Shown here: positions 13,377 through 25,249 of the stretch, in pieces
Layout of the letters: every line of letters starts with the position of its first letter
Position numbering within the stretch: position 1 is the stretch's first letter
Source of the DNA: Unio delphinus
Lineage: Eukaryota; Mollusca; Bivalvia; Unionida; Unionidae
Assembly (NCBI GenBank): GCA_029339505.1
Contig: JAQISU010000033.1
Location: forward strand, 7,240,001-7,304,000
DNA length: 64,000 nucleotides
Reading direction: 5' to 3'
Translations under genes and position numbers: made by a program
Notes under the pieces: generated by a model
Databases searched by the model: none
What the model was told of the DNA's origin: nothing
Seen by the model: the letters and a program-made list of their open reading frames with translations, nothing else

Positions 13377-13393
13377 GTTGCTATAAATAAATT

Positions 13394-13820
13394 ATGGATC
13401 TATATTGTGTTAAATGCAAGACGCGTACTAGCACAAACGACTTAACAACAATTATAACAAATAATAGCAGATCAGCAGTTGCCGGTAAATGTGAGCTTTG
13501 TGGTACAAGGAAATTTATATTTATTTCTATGAAATCAGGGAATGATTTTTCTCAAAACGAGCAGCTTATATTGCAGCAAAATTGACAAAATTACCAGGCA
13601 CCCCGTGCGCTAAATACTCAGTAGAAAAAATATCTTCCAGGATATAATTACTGCGGCCCTGGAACCAGATGTGTCTTACAAAAGTAGCAATCTGCAGCAT
13701 AGGCATATCGCAGATGTGAAATTGATTCACGCATTAAATAAATCTTACAAAGAATCATTAGCTAAATGGTTAGTAAGATCTGCGATAAAGGATAAACTAT
13801 TCCTAGGTGCCGGTAATTAA
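13394..13820 (+). pseudogene. Zinc-ribbon plus phospholipase A2 protein, element A copy
   Basis: The open N-terminal part (13394-13585) reads MDLYCVKCKTRT and CELCGTRKF, a four-Cys zinc ribbon of the DUF5679 type. The PLA2 part continues in another reading frame (from about 13564: AAKLTKLPGTPCAKY) and then decays with stops and a deletion across the Ca-binding and His-Asp motifs. The start is only 17 bp from the divergent ATPase start. Confidence 0.85.
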
Positions 13821-14024
13821 TCGGTTGATTAATGTTATTATGTAATCAATTTATTATTCTCAAAAGGGGTTCTGGAGAGGTAAATCAGCAATTAATAGCC
13901 TCGCCGAAGCAGCAAAAGTAAAAGAAGTTACTGCAACAGATTAGTTATCAAGACAGGCAATAAGTTAGATTTATCTATCACCACCTAAACAAATTCACTT
14001 TGCTCATTTTGAGGTCATCGTTCC

Positions 14025-15492
14025 TGTTACAGAATTGTTACCGAGTGGTTGGTAGATTAAATGAAAAACACAAACACAATATGTGAAAGATGATGTAAAT
14101 TTATGAAATAAATTATGAATGAAAAATAATGATGTATCAACACAATAACTCATGCGTTCAACCAACAATCATACTTCACAACCATTCACAATTCAAAAAG
14201 AAATTAAATATTAATACAAACTAAACACAGATCCATGGAACCTCCTGGACTACAAAAATGTTTCATATATAATGGAACCTTTACAAAAGTTATATTATCG
14301 CACAACAAATACAAACATCAAATTACATTATCGCACGTATGGATTGCGACAACAAGTACTAACATCTACATGTATTAAATCAAGTTACTAACTGTTATCG
14401 AGATTCATGTAATCCCTTGGAATCCTACTGTGATTCAAAGTAACTACGTGTAAATATAACAATGTATACAATTCTAACAAAAATTGAAACACACACATGC
14501 GTCTCGACCCTGTACAACCGTACGATTCACCAAATGTTGAATCGCCACACAGCTTCTCCGAATATCTAGGGTTGTTCCAATACTTTTATCGGCCGCTTGC
14601 CCTTCACGAATCCACTACAGTTATACGTACAGACAGCACACAACATCTACTAGAACCACCGATCCCAAACACAAGATACTACCTCGGACGTTTACACCTC
14701 TAGACAGCTCCGACAGTCGGACATTTAGGCTTCTAGATTTCCGGATATTTACACATCTCGCCAGACGTAGACGGACAGACAATCCGACAGACAGACAGTC
14801 AGATACATCAATTTGATCGCACAATTAAACAGCATAATCACGGTACAATCACGGCACAATCAATCACATTCAGCTACAATTCAGCTACAATTCAGCTACA
14901 TTCAGCTACAATTCAGCTACAATTCAGCTACATTCAGCTACAATTCAGCTACATTCAGCTACTATTCAGCTACAATAAAGAAACCAAACTAATAATAGTT
15001 GTTTCTAAAATAATCTAAAACTTAGATTACGCTATTGCATTTAAAGTCTAATAGTGACTTGTAATTCCAAATATTCAACGGTTTAAATCTGCATTGTAAT
15101 AAAGGCATCATTACATGAAATGATAAACTGAATAAAATTCACAATAAAACGAAACATAAATTTAACACTCACCTTTTGGCTGGAGAAAGATTGACGAGCT
15201 ATCTCTCTTTTGACAAGATACTTTTGACTCGTAATATTTTTAGAAATATTCTGCCTTATATGTCCCCAAATAGGTGAGCAGAATTCACGGCAAAATTCCC
15301 GTGCACCCTCTGATTATAATGTTCCTGACTTCAAGTGATTTGTAGTCAGGCACATGCAAATCGCTACACGTCGCTTACCTTGAACAACACTTATTCACCC
15401 CAGGTAACGCATGTACGACTAAACAAAAAAAATGGTGAAATTAGTTTGTATTCAAGAAGAAATTAATTCAATTTTCGCCTAATTCTGTGACA
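14025..15492. mobile_element. Probable solo LTR (1,468 bp) inside the element A integrase
   Basis: The insertion starts TGTTACAGAATT and ends AATTCTGTGACA, so it has TG...CA ends with a 12-bp imperfect inverted repeat. It is flanked by an exact 5-bp duplication GTTCC (14020-14024 and 15493-15497). No ORF with a recognisable domain lies inside. A short tandem array (attcagctac units, 14862-14975) precedes an AATAAA at about 14976. TG/CA ends, a 5-bp duplication and a poly(A) signal fit an LTR left by recombination. A non-autonomous DNA transposon is the alternative. Confidence 0.7.
14862..14975. repeat. Tandem ATTCAGCTAC array
   Basis: About nine copies of a 10-12 bp unit (attcagctac with an optional aa) inside the putative LTR. 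Confidence 0.85.
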
Positions 15493-16210
15493 GTTCCAAA
15501 TGAAGTTCATCAGGCTGACGGACTTACAAGTACGCGTTAACTGTAGTTGATGTTGCGAGTAGATACAAAGAACCTGAGTCATTATTGACAAAGACAGCAT
15601 CCGAAAGTAGCATCTGAGACTGAATTTATCAACGAAGATCTTCGCAATGGCCAAATCTATTACAGATTGATCCTTGCAAAGAGTTTCAGGGTGCAGTGTT
15701 ATCGTTAATGAAGCATCATATTGTCACCATCAGACGAGGACATACTGCAATACAACGCGATCAGGCAATTATTGAACGATTTAATCGAACAATTGCTGAG
15801 CGGTTATCTGGCAATCAATACGCGAAGGAATTTATTTAAGATAAGAGATCTCGTGAATGGGTTGCAAGATTACCAAGTGTGATAGATGCGTTAAATAATG
15901 AAATTACTTGAATAATCAATATGAAACCTAATAACGCGATCGCACAAAAGTTATACCCGCACGAAATTGTCTTTTCTAAACAACAAATACTCGGTAATGT
16001 CACTGTGAGATATTTATATGAACCAGGTGAGCTTGAAGGTGGTAATAAAAGAGCGACTGATCCTATCTGGAGTGTTACATCATATAAAATATCTAACATA
16101 ATAAGACTCGCAATCTATAAATGAGATTCAACTGCTCCTCAACGTGGATTTACACGTGAACAGTTGCAAATGATACCCAAGGATACAAAATCACCACCGC
16201 GATCACTTAA

Positions 16211-16498
16211 CTAGCACCTGCGTCTATTACACTCAATACAGCACAGCATAACATCTTCTCGTGTATTTCCACGACTGCTATCCTTCTTATATGCAGTAAA
16301 TTGGCTTGGATTTTTGTCTTTAGACCAACACCATATCATTATACAATTAGGACCCGCACAGTGATTATTCTGTTGTTGTTTCATGAGAAAATCAACATAA
16401 ATATCATATTCTCTATTAATTTGTATCGCTTTGTTTATAACCAGCGAGTTTTTGTCTTGTTTTATCAACGCTGACAATTTCATTGTTGGTGTTATCAT
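16211..16498 (-). pseudogene. Small HNH-type zinc protein, element A copy
   Basis: The ORF is open (95 aa) and clearly homologous to 31659-31940. However, the first metal-binding CxxC reads CAGPNC, and the segment aligned to FTVDRK reads FTAYKK. The nuclease site is therefore probably lost although the frame is intact. The second Cys pair (CCIECN) is kept. Confidence 0.8.
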
Positions 16499-16499
16499 T

Positions 16500-19400
16500 A
16501 GAATTTAAACAACTCTCCAAAGCTGATTTATTCTTCTAACTCGTGACACTGAGATATAGACTAAATTTCACCACTGGATACGATTATCTATGATCCAAAC
16601 AATTGTATCCGAGATGGTTCACCTTTGAGATCAGTGTATCATCATGGCATATCTAAGCGTTCAGCGAGATTTTTTCCACGTAAATGCATCTTCGACAATA
16701 TTGATATTGACCAGGACGATATCAATTAATAATTAATTATGTTTCTTCTGTTTCCCTAGGAATATCAACGTCGATATTCTGTCTTCGTCGATCAGCTATA
16801 ACACAACGGCATTGGCAGAGTTGGGAAGTTTTCTTTATGTAATTGAAACAATCGCTGTTGAAGTGTGTCTCTGACTATCTTTCTACTTCCCACTATCAAA
16901 TCATTTGGTCTCCACGCTTCCCAAAATTCAATTATGCTTGTTTCTGGAATTATTTTATGCGCTATATCGCACTGGATTTTATCTGACAGTAATCTGATTA
17001 ATTTCTTTAACTCGCTTAATTCTAGATGAAGCGCTCTGTCATCAGTATTAATCTTTTCGTGATAATCTACAAATGCCTTCATCCAATCATGCGTAGACAA
17101 ACTAACAAATGCCGTTTGTTGACCATGATCGCCGCACATTATCAAAACGGTATTTTTCAGTAACAGCCAATCAAGAAACATTTTTTATATATCAAACGAC
17201 ACTGTGCATATTTCATTCAAAATATTGATCTATGGAAAATATTTCTCTCATATTCGATCAGGAGTCCATGCGTCACCTTTTTACCGAAATAAACCATGAT
17301 ATGTGCAGGAATTAACTCCTTTTTGTTTTGTCTCTCTGGCAAGTCTGTGGGTGGTTGTTAGCACAACCATATTTGACTTCGTTCGGAAAAATTCGATCAT
17401 TCGTGTTGTTTTCCATAACATCCTGGTCCGTACAAGTAAACGGTTTCATATATACATATAGGATCGTATAACGAATGCGCAGTTGATAATTCTGACATTA
17501 GATTTTTTCAGGTAATTATCTTCATCCGTAATATCCGCTGATTTAGAATAATCATGTAACATTTCATATTTTTTTCTCCATGATACCCAACGCGCATCAG
17601 AATATGAAAAACGGGCCACTTTTTCATACTTGCTATCAATATAAAATGAATTCGTGGCAACTCTGACTACGGTGCGAGGAAATATATTTATCATCGATAT
17701 CAGGTTTATAGAAATATAAGCCAGCATAGATAATCTTAGGTGTTTATACTGAGGAGATTCGCCATCAATGAACCTAACAATAGTTCATAACTTTGTTCCT
17801 TCGGCCAAGTAAGCATTTTCACAATTGACAAAAATACAGCGTCATCTAGAATTAATCGCGCATACTGTCGTTTGTGGTAATATGCTCCGCCTTGGGTGAA
17901 TTTACCGATTAAATATATACCAAGACCTTTTAGCGTTTTTATCATTGATCTGACAACTGTATTCAAAGATCATATATTTTCATTTATCAATATAGTCCTC
18001 GGAAAGATCAGGACAATTTTTCTTGTAATCGTTAACAATTTTATCAAGACTATCATGACCAGGTTGTGGTAACCAAACTTCAGTTTCTTTTATATGTTAA
18101 AATTACTTTATCAAGAATGAACGATATCAGTATTTTAAAATCAATCTTATACCGTAATAAAACTATTGGTGCCCAGTATTTTTCAGATACAAATGTCTAC
18201 CAAACCAAACATAACAGCACGGATGGATTCCTTTTTGCGATTTTTAATGATACCACACGAGCGAACTCGGTTAGATTAAAGTCGGATAGTGGTCCATTAA
18301 TCGCAACTCGTTTCATCGCATGTGTGGGATGTCCAATATCGCTTAAAATAACCAGCACACTCTCCTTACCCGAGGAAACGTCCAGGATAACACGCAAACA
18401 TATCAACCGAAATAGCATTTTTAGAATTCAATTTGGTATTCCACAAGTCTGCCTAGTCCGTTTTTTAGACAACTAGCTTGACCAACTGAGAGATATTAAA
18501 ATCGTGTTGGTTTCCACAGATTTCTCTCTATGGCGAAATGAGTTGCAACTGACGGAACTGTTTAATTTATCAGCGAGTTTTTCATCGTGCCGTGAAGAGA
18601 TTCCGGACGGTATATTTCACCGTTAGGTCTTACAAATTCATCAAATTTATCTTCTTCATCTTCCAAACTCTGAAATAACCACACTAACACAGCGTCGTTT
18701 TTACTTAACTCGTAAATAAAATCAAACATGTTTTGCGTAGAATTCTCCGTGTAGTATCGTACAGTTCTCTATCTTGGAAATATTGTTACTGCGTTTGTCC
18801 ACGCGTGCGTATTATGTTTAATGGTATTTATTGGGGCTACTCTTGATTTATATTTCTGTTCGTAAATCCATCTCCTGTTATCGTTGCAACGGTTATTGGG
18901 AATTTAATGTTTTTCTAGATCAGCCACATCTATTATTGTAGCACCAGTATCCGTGACTGAGCAAGCCCATTTGTTTATTTTACTACGTCTTAGATCTGTC
19001 AGACAGTTTCCAAGCATCGCCTTTGTAAAATGTTCTGTTACTCGCTCAGCCACACAATTTATCCTTGACAGTTTCATAGGTTTCAAATTCTAAAAACTTG
19101 ACTTTTCATTGATACGATAAATTCCATAAATAACCGTGGTCACAGAATACGATCGCTTGTAATATGGTTTGTCAATTCCGGTCAATATTCCTGGTTTGGA
19201 ACTTTGACTCACAATGACAGTTTTCTTTATTGGCAAGGACAGGGTCGTATTATCACGAATACCCCAATTTCCTGTTTCTGCTAGTATAATAAATTTCACT
19301 CTGATAAAATACTTTCTATGTTTGAGATGCACTAATATACACGCTGCTCGTTTATCGTTCATGGTAGCATCAACACCATCACCGAATCGAATTGTTGACC

Positions 19401-19569
19401 ATGAGTGATATGCGCCATCGCTGTTAAATTCGTTCATAGAATCGTAAATTTTATCGATGACATTTTCGTCCCTCACTAGACCCTTCTCTGGTGCGTCTAC
19501 ATTTATATCGAGATTAAATAGATAGGTTTTTCTAGGTTTGATTTTAGATAATATCGCGAACTTCTCCAT
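16500..19569 (-). pseudogene. PolB-SF1 helicase fusion, element A copy
   Basis: Segments in order from the N-terminus (right) are: 19090-19569 (start region, SKPGILTGIDKPYY), 18904-19086 (RINCVAERVTEHF), PolB motif A near 18380-18440 followed soon by a stop, 18197-18418, 17736-17966 (GKFTQGG), 17446-17727 with the motif C region VRVATNSFYI, then helicase parts at 17190-17450 and 16792-17181 (VLIMCGDHGQ, EAWRPNDLIVGSRKIVRD). Stops and frame changes separate these. Motif C has Asn where the B copy has the catalytic Asp. The upstream end is a short AT-rich gap shared with the divergent Cys-rich gene. Confidence 0.88.
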
Positions 19570-19607
19570 ATAATAATTTAGACAAGTATATAAAAAAAAA
19601 TTATATA

Positions 19608-19904
19608 ATGAATCACTGCAAATGGTTGGAGATAGGATCTGTATCTCTTGAAGCAAATCCTGCAGAAAGAATTCTGCGCTTCTCATTCACAGGTCTAGGT
19701 CCTAAACCTCTTATAAGATGCGGTATTGTAGTACAAGAAAAAACACAATTGTATCTCCGTTGTGGTGGTAAGCGGAACAGAGAGCTTAAACGGTATTATG
19801 ATAAAAGAAATAACAACCTTGGCTCTATCCCTGAGAGCGTCAGCGATAAAGTCATGAGAACCCCAGAAGACTATATTATTACATTCTCGACTAATAATAA
19901 TTAA
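19608..19904 (+). CDS. Cys-rich small protein, element A copy
   Basis: A 98-aa ORF beginning MNHCKWLEIGSVSL, homologous to the protein at 35483. The C-terminal core GGKRNRELKRYYDKR is conserved, but the first Cys/His cluster of the B copy is mostly lost, and the second Cys pair has only one Cys left (YLRCGG). The frame is open, yet zinc binding is unlikely. The start follows a TATATAATG context shared with the B copy. Confidence 0.7.
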   Translation: MNHCKWLEIGSVSLEANPAERILRFSFTGLGPKPLIRCGIVVQEKTQLYLRCGGKRNRELKRYYDKRNNNLGSIPESVSDKVMRTPEDYIITFSTNNN

Positions 19905-19942
19905 AACAAATAATGATTTAAACAAATAAAATATATTATATA

Positions 19943-20433
19943 AATAAGTCAAGAATTTGAACCGCATCCAACGATCAAGAATGATGCAGCATCTCTTGAT
20001 GGTGTAATCATAAACTGTCGGTTGAAAAAGCCACTGGAGTTGTCGATAATACTGTTTTTCTTAGATTTAATGCTGGAAATTAAAGATAATATTGTAACAT
20101 ATTCGTAATGAATCTTTCTTTGGGATGATCAAAGATGGCCTTTTGTTTAACCACATTGACACAGATCCTGAAAATGAAAAATTATGTAACCTTCAGGCAA
20201 TCACACAAAGTGAGAATTCCAAACGTGGTCTTGCAGGGAGGATTTCAAAAAATGCTAGACCTAATAAATCTGTCAATCCTGGGACTACCAAAGAATTCAT
20301 ATTTAAAAAGATATATGCAGCTGGTAAATATGTTGATATTAAACCACCTGTGTTATAGCGTGTTGCAGAAAGTTTAACTAGATCAGCCTTCTCCAAGAAA
20401 ACTAACGAGAAACTTCAGTTTGAATATATTTGA
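19943..20433 (+). pseudogene. HNH/NUMOD homing-type endonuclease, element A copy
   Basis: Homologous to 35878-36381. SQEFEPHPTIKN at 19945 matches the B N-terminus, but the Met codon is degenerate. The HNH core is partly rearranged, and LCNLQAITQSENS (20180-20220) and the C-terminal DNA-binding part (AAGKYVDIKPP) remain, with a stop after PPVL. Decayed. Confidence 0.85.
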
Positions 20434-20549
20434 ATATACGTAAACACATTATTAAGGGATATAACTTCAGCGAAGATGTGTAACTTTAATAGAAACTGCG
20501 TAATAGACTTTGTTATGTCGTTATATTTTTTAAAGAAACAGAAATGAAT
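20434..20549. other. Junction between elements A and C/D
   Basis: Short AT-rich sequence with no recognisable gene. To the left is the end of the A HNH/NUMOD gene; to the right is the N-terminal remnant of the C/D ATPase. Neither a right terminus of A nor a left terminus of C/D is visible, so both were probably deleted. Confidence 0.5.
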
Positions 20550-20651
20550 ATTTTTTGCAATAAGTATCATCCTGATGGAGTTAGGTAACATGGGATTATG
20601 TTTGACAGATACTCTTTTTGCAACGCGGAAAAGTTGGTAATTTCCATTAGA
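20550..20651 (-). pseudogene. Packaging ATPase N-terminal remnant, element C/D
   Basis: On the minus strand about 30 residues (MEITNFSA, then LPNSIRMI in a shifted frame) match the start of the B ATPase. Walker A and everything downstream are missing. It sits divergent to the zinc-ribbon/PLA2 gene, as in A and B. Confidence 0.75.
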
Positions 20652-20668
20652 TATAACTTACTAATATC

Positions 20669-21165
20669 ATGAATTTATATTGTGTAAAATGTAAAGATTA
20701 TACATCTACAATTGATTCGGTTCCTATCTTAACAGCAAATAATAGAGAAGCTATCACTTGCAAATGTGCACGTTGTGGTATAAAAAAAATTCAGGTTTGT
20801 TAAAAAAGGTAGGAGATATCGCGGCTAAGTTAACAAAACTCCTTAAAACACCGTGGGCTAAGAATCCAGGAGAAAAACACATTCCTGGATATAGCTATTG
20901 TGGACCGGGAACTCGATTAGATATCATACATATTGACCAAAACCATCATCGTTCAGGTGAATATCCAATAAACGCGATCGATGAAGCATGTCGTGTTCAT
21001 GACATCGCATATCGTAGAGGTGATCGAAAACAACGTCATCTGGCGGATGTAAAATTAATCCACGCGTTGAATTCTATCCCTGATAAATCTTTCAGAGACA
21101 AAATGTCATCCTGGATAGCAAAGGCCACCATGAAGAGTAAATTAATGATGGGTCTCGATATTTAA
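20669..21165 (+). pseudogene. Zinc-ribbon plus phospholipase A2 protein, element C/D copy
   Basis: The N-terminus MNLYCVKCKDYTST with CARCG (20669-20790) is the zinc ribbon. The PLA2 domain is in another frame (open from 20758 to 21165) and looks complete: the Ca-binding loop GYSYCGPGTRLD, and the catalytic DEACRVHDIAYRRGD with His-Asp. Frame changes in the poly-A region near 20780-20805 separate the two domains. PLA2 domains of this kind occur in parvovirus VP1 and adintovirus/Polinton proteins and are thought to breach endosomal membranes at entry. Confidence 0.88.
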
Positions 21166-21166
21166 T

Positions 21167-21645
21167 ATGGAATCAATATATTATTCTCCAACTGGATACT
21201 ACAAAGGTAAATGGGTGATTGATAAACTTGCCAACGCTGCTAAAGTTACAAATGCAACAGCGTTGGATTTGTTATCCAAGCAGACTATATGGCAAAAGTA
21301 TCTACCGCGTCCAGCAAAAATTCAATATGCATCATTTGATGTTAATACCCCAAATGACGTTCATCAGGCCGATATATTATTTCTGCCGCATGACACTGTT
21401 AAACGACGTATTTACAAATATGCGTTGACTGTAGTTGACGTTGCGAGTATATACAAAGAAGCTGAACCGTTATCAACAATATCATCCTCTGAAGTTGCCT
21501 CCGCGTTCAAAAGAATGTATCGTCGAGGTCCTCTGCAATGGCCAAATTTCCTCCAGGTTGATCCTAGTAAAGAGTTTTAGGGTGAGGTGTCTTCATCGAT
21601 GAAACAACATAACACCGCTATACGACGAGGACATACTGCAATTCA
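21167..21645 (+). pseudogene. Polinton integrase, truncated, element C/D copy
   Basis: The ORF starts two bases after the PLA2 stop, as in B. The N-terminal helix-turn-helix part and the first catalytic Asp (DVHQADILF) are intact. A stop follows LLQ-VDPSKEF at 21578, and similarity continues to about 21645, where the sequence switches to antisense helicase. A deletion has removed the integrase C-terminus, the small HNH gene and the helicase C-terminus. Confidence 0.85.
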
Positions 21646-23815
21646 TTACACCTCTGGATTTCATCTCTCTGGCAAGACGATGAGTTGGGGTCAAGACAAT
21701 CATATCAGAATTCTTTCCAAATAAATCGATCACTCGTGTTGTTTTTCTGCATCCTCCTTGGCCATTCAAGTAAACAGTTTTATGTCGTGTTATTAGATCG
21801 TACACACAAGAGTACGATGATATATCATCGTTGGTATCCTCGCGGTAATTATCTTCCACGGGAACATCATTCGATTCTTTGTACTCATCTAATATTTCAT
21901 CTATTACTGTCTATGTACACCAATCGCCTTTATCTGTTTTTTTAACATCTTTTTTTGTATTTTACATCGAAGCAGAGTAAATCCGTGGCCACTCTAACCG
22001 CGATATCAGAGAATCTGTTTATCATGTCTAATAAATTCATCAGGACATAACATAACATCGATGATCTCAAATGAGTATATTGTGGTGAGTCTTCTTCGTA
22101 GTATTTAACGATGGTTCCCAGTTTTTCATTATTTGATAAATAAGCTATTGCTTTTGAGATAAGCGTCTATTACAACCTGTTGTATCCGCGATTATAAAAT
22201 CCAATCAGGAACTAATTTGGTATATTTTCTTTTATTATCATGTCCACCTTGAGTAAACTTTCCAATTGTTATTCTTCCGAAACGTTTTGCTTCTTCTTCT
22301 ACGTATTTACGTAGAATAAAAATATCCCAATCATCTAATTTTTCTTGGGATGGTAACCACACATCTGTCTGCGTTCATTATGACATTATCGCGGTGGAAA
22401 CAGTCAACGAGGTCAACATCCCTTTATATAATAGGAACCTCAATGATGCTATCGGAGCCCATTTTTTCACAGACAGATGTTTTCCTATCCAAAGATAAAA
22501 TATCGGATGCAGACCATCTGGGAATTTGAACGAGGTTACTCAGGCAAATCGTGTCAAGTCAAAATTGGGTAATGTTCCATTTATCGCCACCCTGGTCATC
22601 TCGTGTGTAGGATGACCAAATCGTTTAAAATAGTCACCGCATTCACAATAGAAAACTCGCGGAGTAGAATGCTGCCGTATCAACACACATTATATCATCG
22701 AGGTTATATCTTGTATTCAATAAACCTCCGTAGCCGTGTTCTACGCATCTAGCTTTAACATCTTCGAGAAAATCAAATCGAATTGGTTACCACAAAATCT
22801 TTTCTCTGGCAAAATGAGGTGCAACTGATGGCACCGTCAAACAATTTCGGGTCATTTCATCGGTGTGTTCTATATACTTCAACGCGAGATTATTTATTTC
22901 ATCCTGAAGTTTTTCTGTTCGATATAAATCTCCATTTGTCCTGACAAATTGATCGTATCAAATCCATCGCTCTTAAACAACCCCTTTGAAACAGGATCAA
23001 TTTTTATTGATATCGTAGATGTAATCAAATATATTCTCCGTGATAGTATTTTACTCTTCGTGATACTGAAAATACTATCACGGAATTACTCCATACATGA
23101 GAATTGTGGTCTATGATTTCAATCAGGGCGCAATTCCTGTTATATTTCTCTTCATATAAAACCTCTCCGGTAATTGTTTTTACGGTTATCGGGAATATCA
23201 ATTGATGCTCCTATTTGTTTAACTGATTCAGCCCACGCAGTTATTTTTGGTTTTCTCAATTCGGTTAATCCATTACCTCGCTTTGTGTTTTTAAAATGTT
23301 CTATTACTCGTTCTGCAACACAGTTCAACACCGTTGAAACTTTCATCGAGGAAAGTTTTTTAACATCGGGGGTATTTATTGCAAAAATTCCATATGTTAC
23401 CGCGTTTACTGGTTATGCCTGATTGTAGTATCTGCTATCGATTTCAATTAGCGCACCTGGTTTGGATTTATCGGTCAAAAATGACCAATTTCTTTTTACC
23501 TCTTGTTGAACTCATTACACGTTCACCATGCTCAAGTACCTTCCATGATTTTTCCAGTTGATTTTTTCTATTAATTTTTGTGTACTTGACCTGGCTGTAA
23601 CATTTTACTTGTTTCAAATTCATCATTGATAGTATTCCTTTGGCTTGTTTTTCCGTCATTGTGTTATCGTCGTTGGGTGATGCTCGATATGTTGAAAATA
23701 CATGATCGGCACCATCCGTGATAAATGCATACTTTGCAACTTTGATACTATTTATGATTATTTTTCACCCTCGCTGTTTTATCTATGCGTCGAGGTCAAA
23801 TTTTCATCAATGTCA
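21646..23815 (-). pseudogene. PolB-SF1 helicase fusion, element C/D copy
   Basis: The helicase part keeps YLNGQGGCRKTTRVIDLFG (the Walker A GK is RK) and MIVLTPTHRLAREM, then is cut off. PolB motif C region reads VRVATD followed by Leu (near 21990). The segment around 22690-22760 holds the boundary between the N-terminal half and motif A, here without a stop at the place where B has one. N-terminal pieces lie at 23152-23346 (LNCVAERVIEHF) and up to about 23815. Many frame changes. Confidence 0.85.
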
Positions 23816-23827
23816 TGAATACTATAC

Positions 23828-23841
23828 ACACACACACACAT

Positions 23842-23914
<73 letters not shown>
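23828..23914. repeat. (CA)n-(TA)n microsatellite
   Basis: Short CACACA run followed by about 65 bp of TA. It occupies the place where the divergent early promoter lies in A and B, between the PolB start and the Cys-rich gene. Confidence 0.95.
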
Positions 23915-23918
<4 letters not shown>

Positions 23919-23969
23919 GCAAATTATATATTCAATTAAATTTTACATTGTTATATGTGTAATATAGCA

Positions 23970-24262
23970 ATGGCACAAAATAAATGTAAATGGATATGGA
24001 AAGCTAAAAATGGTTGATGTGGACGACGATGCGTGGAGATTACTGTGCATTTCATAATCAATAAATCAAGAATGGCTCTCGTGGACTCGTAAAATGTATC
24101 AAATGTGGATTTCGATTACGAAGAAGGACTAGATTAGGTCCTAATTATTGTGGAAAAAGGTTTCGTGAACTTTCTAGATATTATCTACGACAATATAACA
24201 TCACCATCGACGAGATTGGTTATCTTACCGGAGATTATCATAAAAACAAATTAAACAGTTAA
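23970..24262 (+). pseudogene. Cys-rich small protein, element C/D copy
   Basis: Homologous to 35483-35863 over its length but split by an early stop and frame changes. The start MAQNKCKWIWKAKNG matches the MNHCKW start of the other copies. In later frames a CxxC (CIKCG) and FRELSRYY match the conserved core. Confidence 0.75.
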
Positions 24263-24278
24263 TTTACTATGGAAATAT

Positions 24279-24780
24279 ATGGATCAAACTGAATTCATTT
24301 CTCATCCAATTTACACCGATTACGAAGCTTCTCGTTGTGGAATTGTTAGGCATCGTCGGTTAAAGAAAAAACTCTTCTCGATTAATAAACATGGATATAT
24401 ATTGATTAATGTTTATAAACGTGGACAAATGAAAACATATCGAGCTCATCGATTTATTTATGAATACTACAAGGGTCCAATCGGTTATGGTTTAGTTATT
24501 GATCACATCAACAGAAATAAGCTTGATAATCTAATAGAAAATTTGCGTGTTGCCGCCCCAAGCCAAAACTCTCAATTCACCTCAAAGGATGAAATCACAA
24601 TACCGGCGACCGGTTATAGCAATCATAGATAATTAAACGCGATGTTTTCATCAACATGTTCTGCCAGTAAATACTATGATATTCATAACCAATCTATTCA
24701 ATATGTTGCCGATGATATACAACTAGCAGCATTTTCAAAAATATTTCGTTGTTGGGTTTCCTTTCTCTATGATGATTAAT
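24279..24780 (+). pseudogene. HNH/NUMOD homing-type endonuclease, element C/D copy
   Basis: The 117-aa open part covers the NUMOD4-like start (HPIYTDYEASRCGIVRHRR), the HNH core (RAHRFIYEYYKG, VIDHINRNKLDNLIENLR) and a stop at 24632. The C-terminal DNA-binding module continues frame-shifted (ASKYYDIHNQSIQYVADDI) to about 24780. The catalytic core itself looks intact. Confidence 0.85.
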
Positions 24781-24879
24781 CCGAAAAAAATTTTGATTGT
24801 TATTCAACTGATTTGAATAAAATACCAACAAATTTACTAAGGCATATTATCAATTAAACTAAAGATTCCCTATAGGTAT

Positions 24880-25236
24880 ATGAACGACGAAAGTATTGCT
24901 ACGTTGATCGTTGAACTAGATAGAGCAAGAGATCTGGTCGATAACAACACAACATTTACTAGTGATTTTATCACCGAGGAATACACACGTGTTAAATCAA
25001 TGAGAGAGAAGGGAGTTCCATCACATAAAAACGAATACAGAATCATAAAATTGATGATAGAAGCACGAGATAAAGTCATTTATCAAAATCATGAACAACT
25101 AAAACAATTTATACCTGTTTGTAAACTAATCAAACAGATTGAAAATGACATCAAGGAAGTATTTGCTGAAGAGCGTCGAAGAAAGGTTGTCAATTTGAAA
25201 AGATGTTGGATTAACCAGACCTTCAACAACGTTTAG
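24880..25236 (+). CDS. Small helical protein of the early block, element C/D copy
   Basis: A 118-aa ORF, the same length as the B homolog at 36426-36782 and in the same place after the HNH/NUMOD gene. It is charged and mostly helical (KLMIEARDKVIYQNHEQLKQF, KLIKQIENDIKEVFAEERRRK), with no recognised domain. Intact here although its neighbours are broken, perhaps only because it is small. Function unknown. Confidence 0.7.
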   Translation: MNDESIATLIVELDRARDLVDNNTTFTSDFITEEYTRVKSMREKGVPSHKNEYRIIKLMIEARDKVIYQNHEQLKQFIPVCKLIKQIENDIKEVFAEERRRKVVNLKRCWINQTFNNV

Positions 25237-25249
25237 ATGTTATAATTCT

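Larger units (their letters stand above)
13840..16214 (+). pseudogene. Polinton integrase, element A copy, split by an insertion
   Basis: Two parts (13840-14024 and 15498-16214) align to the B integrase on either side of the 14025-15492 insertion. The second codon is a stop, and further stops and frame changes run throughout. VPNEVHQAD (15495-15520) marks the first catalytic Asp region. It ends next to the convergent HNH gene, as in B. Confidence 0.88.
12573..20433 (+). mobile_element. Element A: old Polinton/Maverick-like copy, left (replication/integration) half
   Basis: A starts with a degenerate terminal repeat (AGCAGCAGAGAGACC at 12573) and contains, in the same order and strands as element B, the ATPase (-), zinc-ribbon/PLA2 (+), integrase (+), small HNH (-), PolB-helicase (-), Cys-rich (+) and HNH/NUMOD (+) genes. 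All but the Cys-rich gene are broken by stops, frame changes or lost catalytic residues. The virion-protein half is absent; similarity ends near 20433. A probable solo LTR interrupts the integrase. Confidence 0.88.

Noticed and set aside
14862..14975. CRISPR-like array
   Set aside because: Units of 10-12 bp with no spacers in animal DNA; a simple tandem repeat.
20669..20805. -1 frameshifting conserved in all three PLA2 copies
   Set aside because: In C/D the zinc ribbon itself has a homopolymer indel, and after allowing for it the offset no longer matches -1; conservation is not supported.
20669..21165. Parvovirus-derived insertion because of the PLA2 domain
   Set aside because: The PLA2 is joined to a zinc ribbon and flanked by Polinton ATPase and integrase genes in the same order in three copies.
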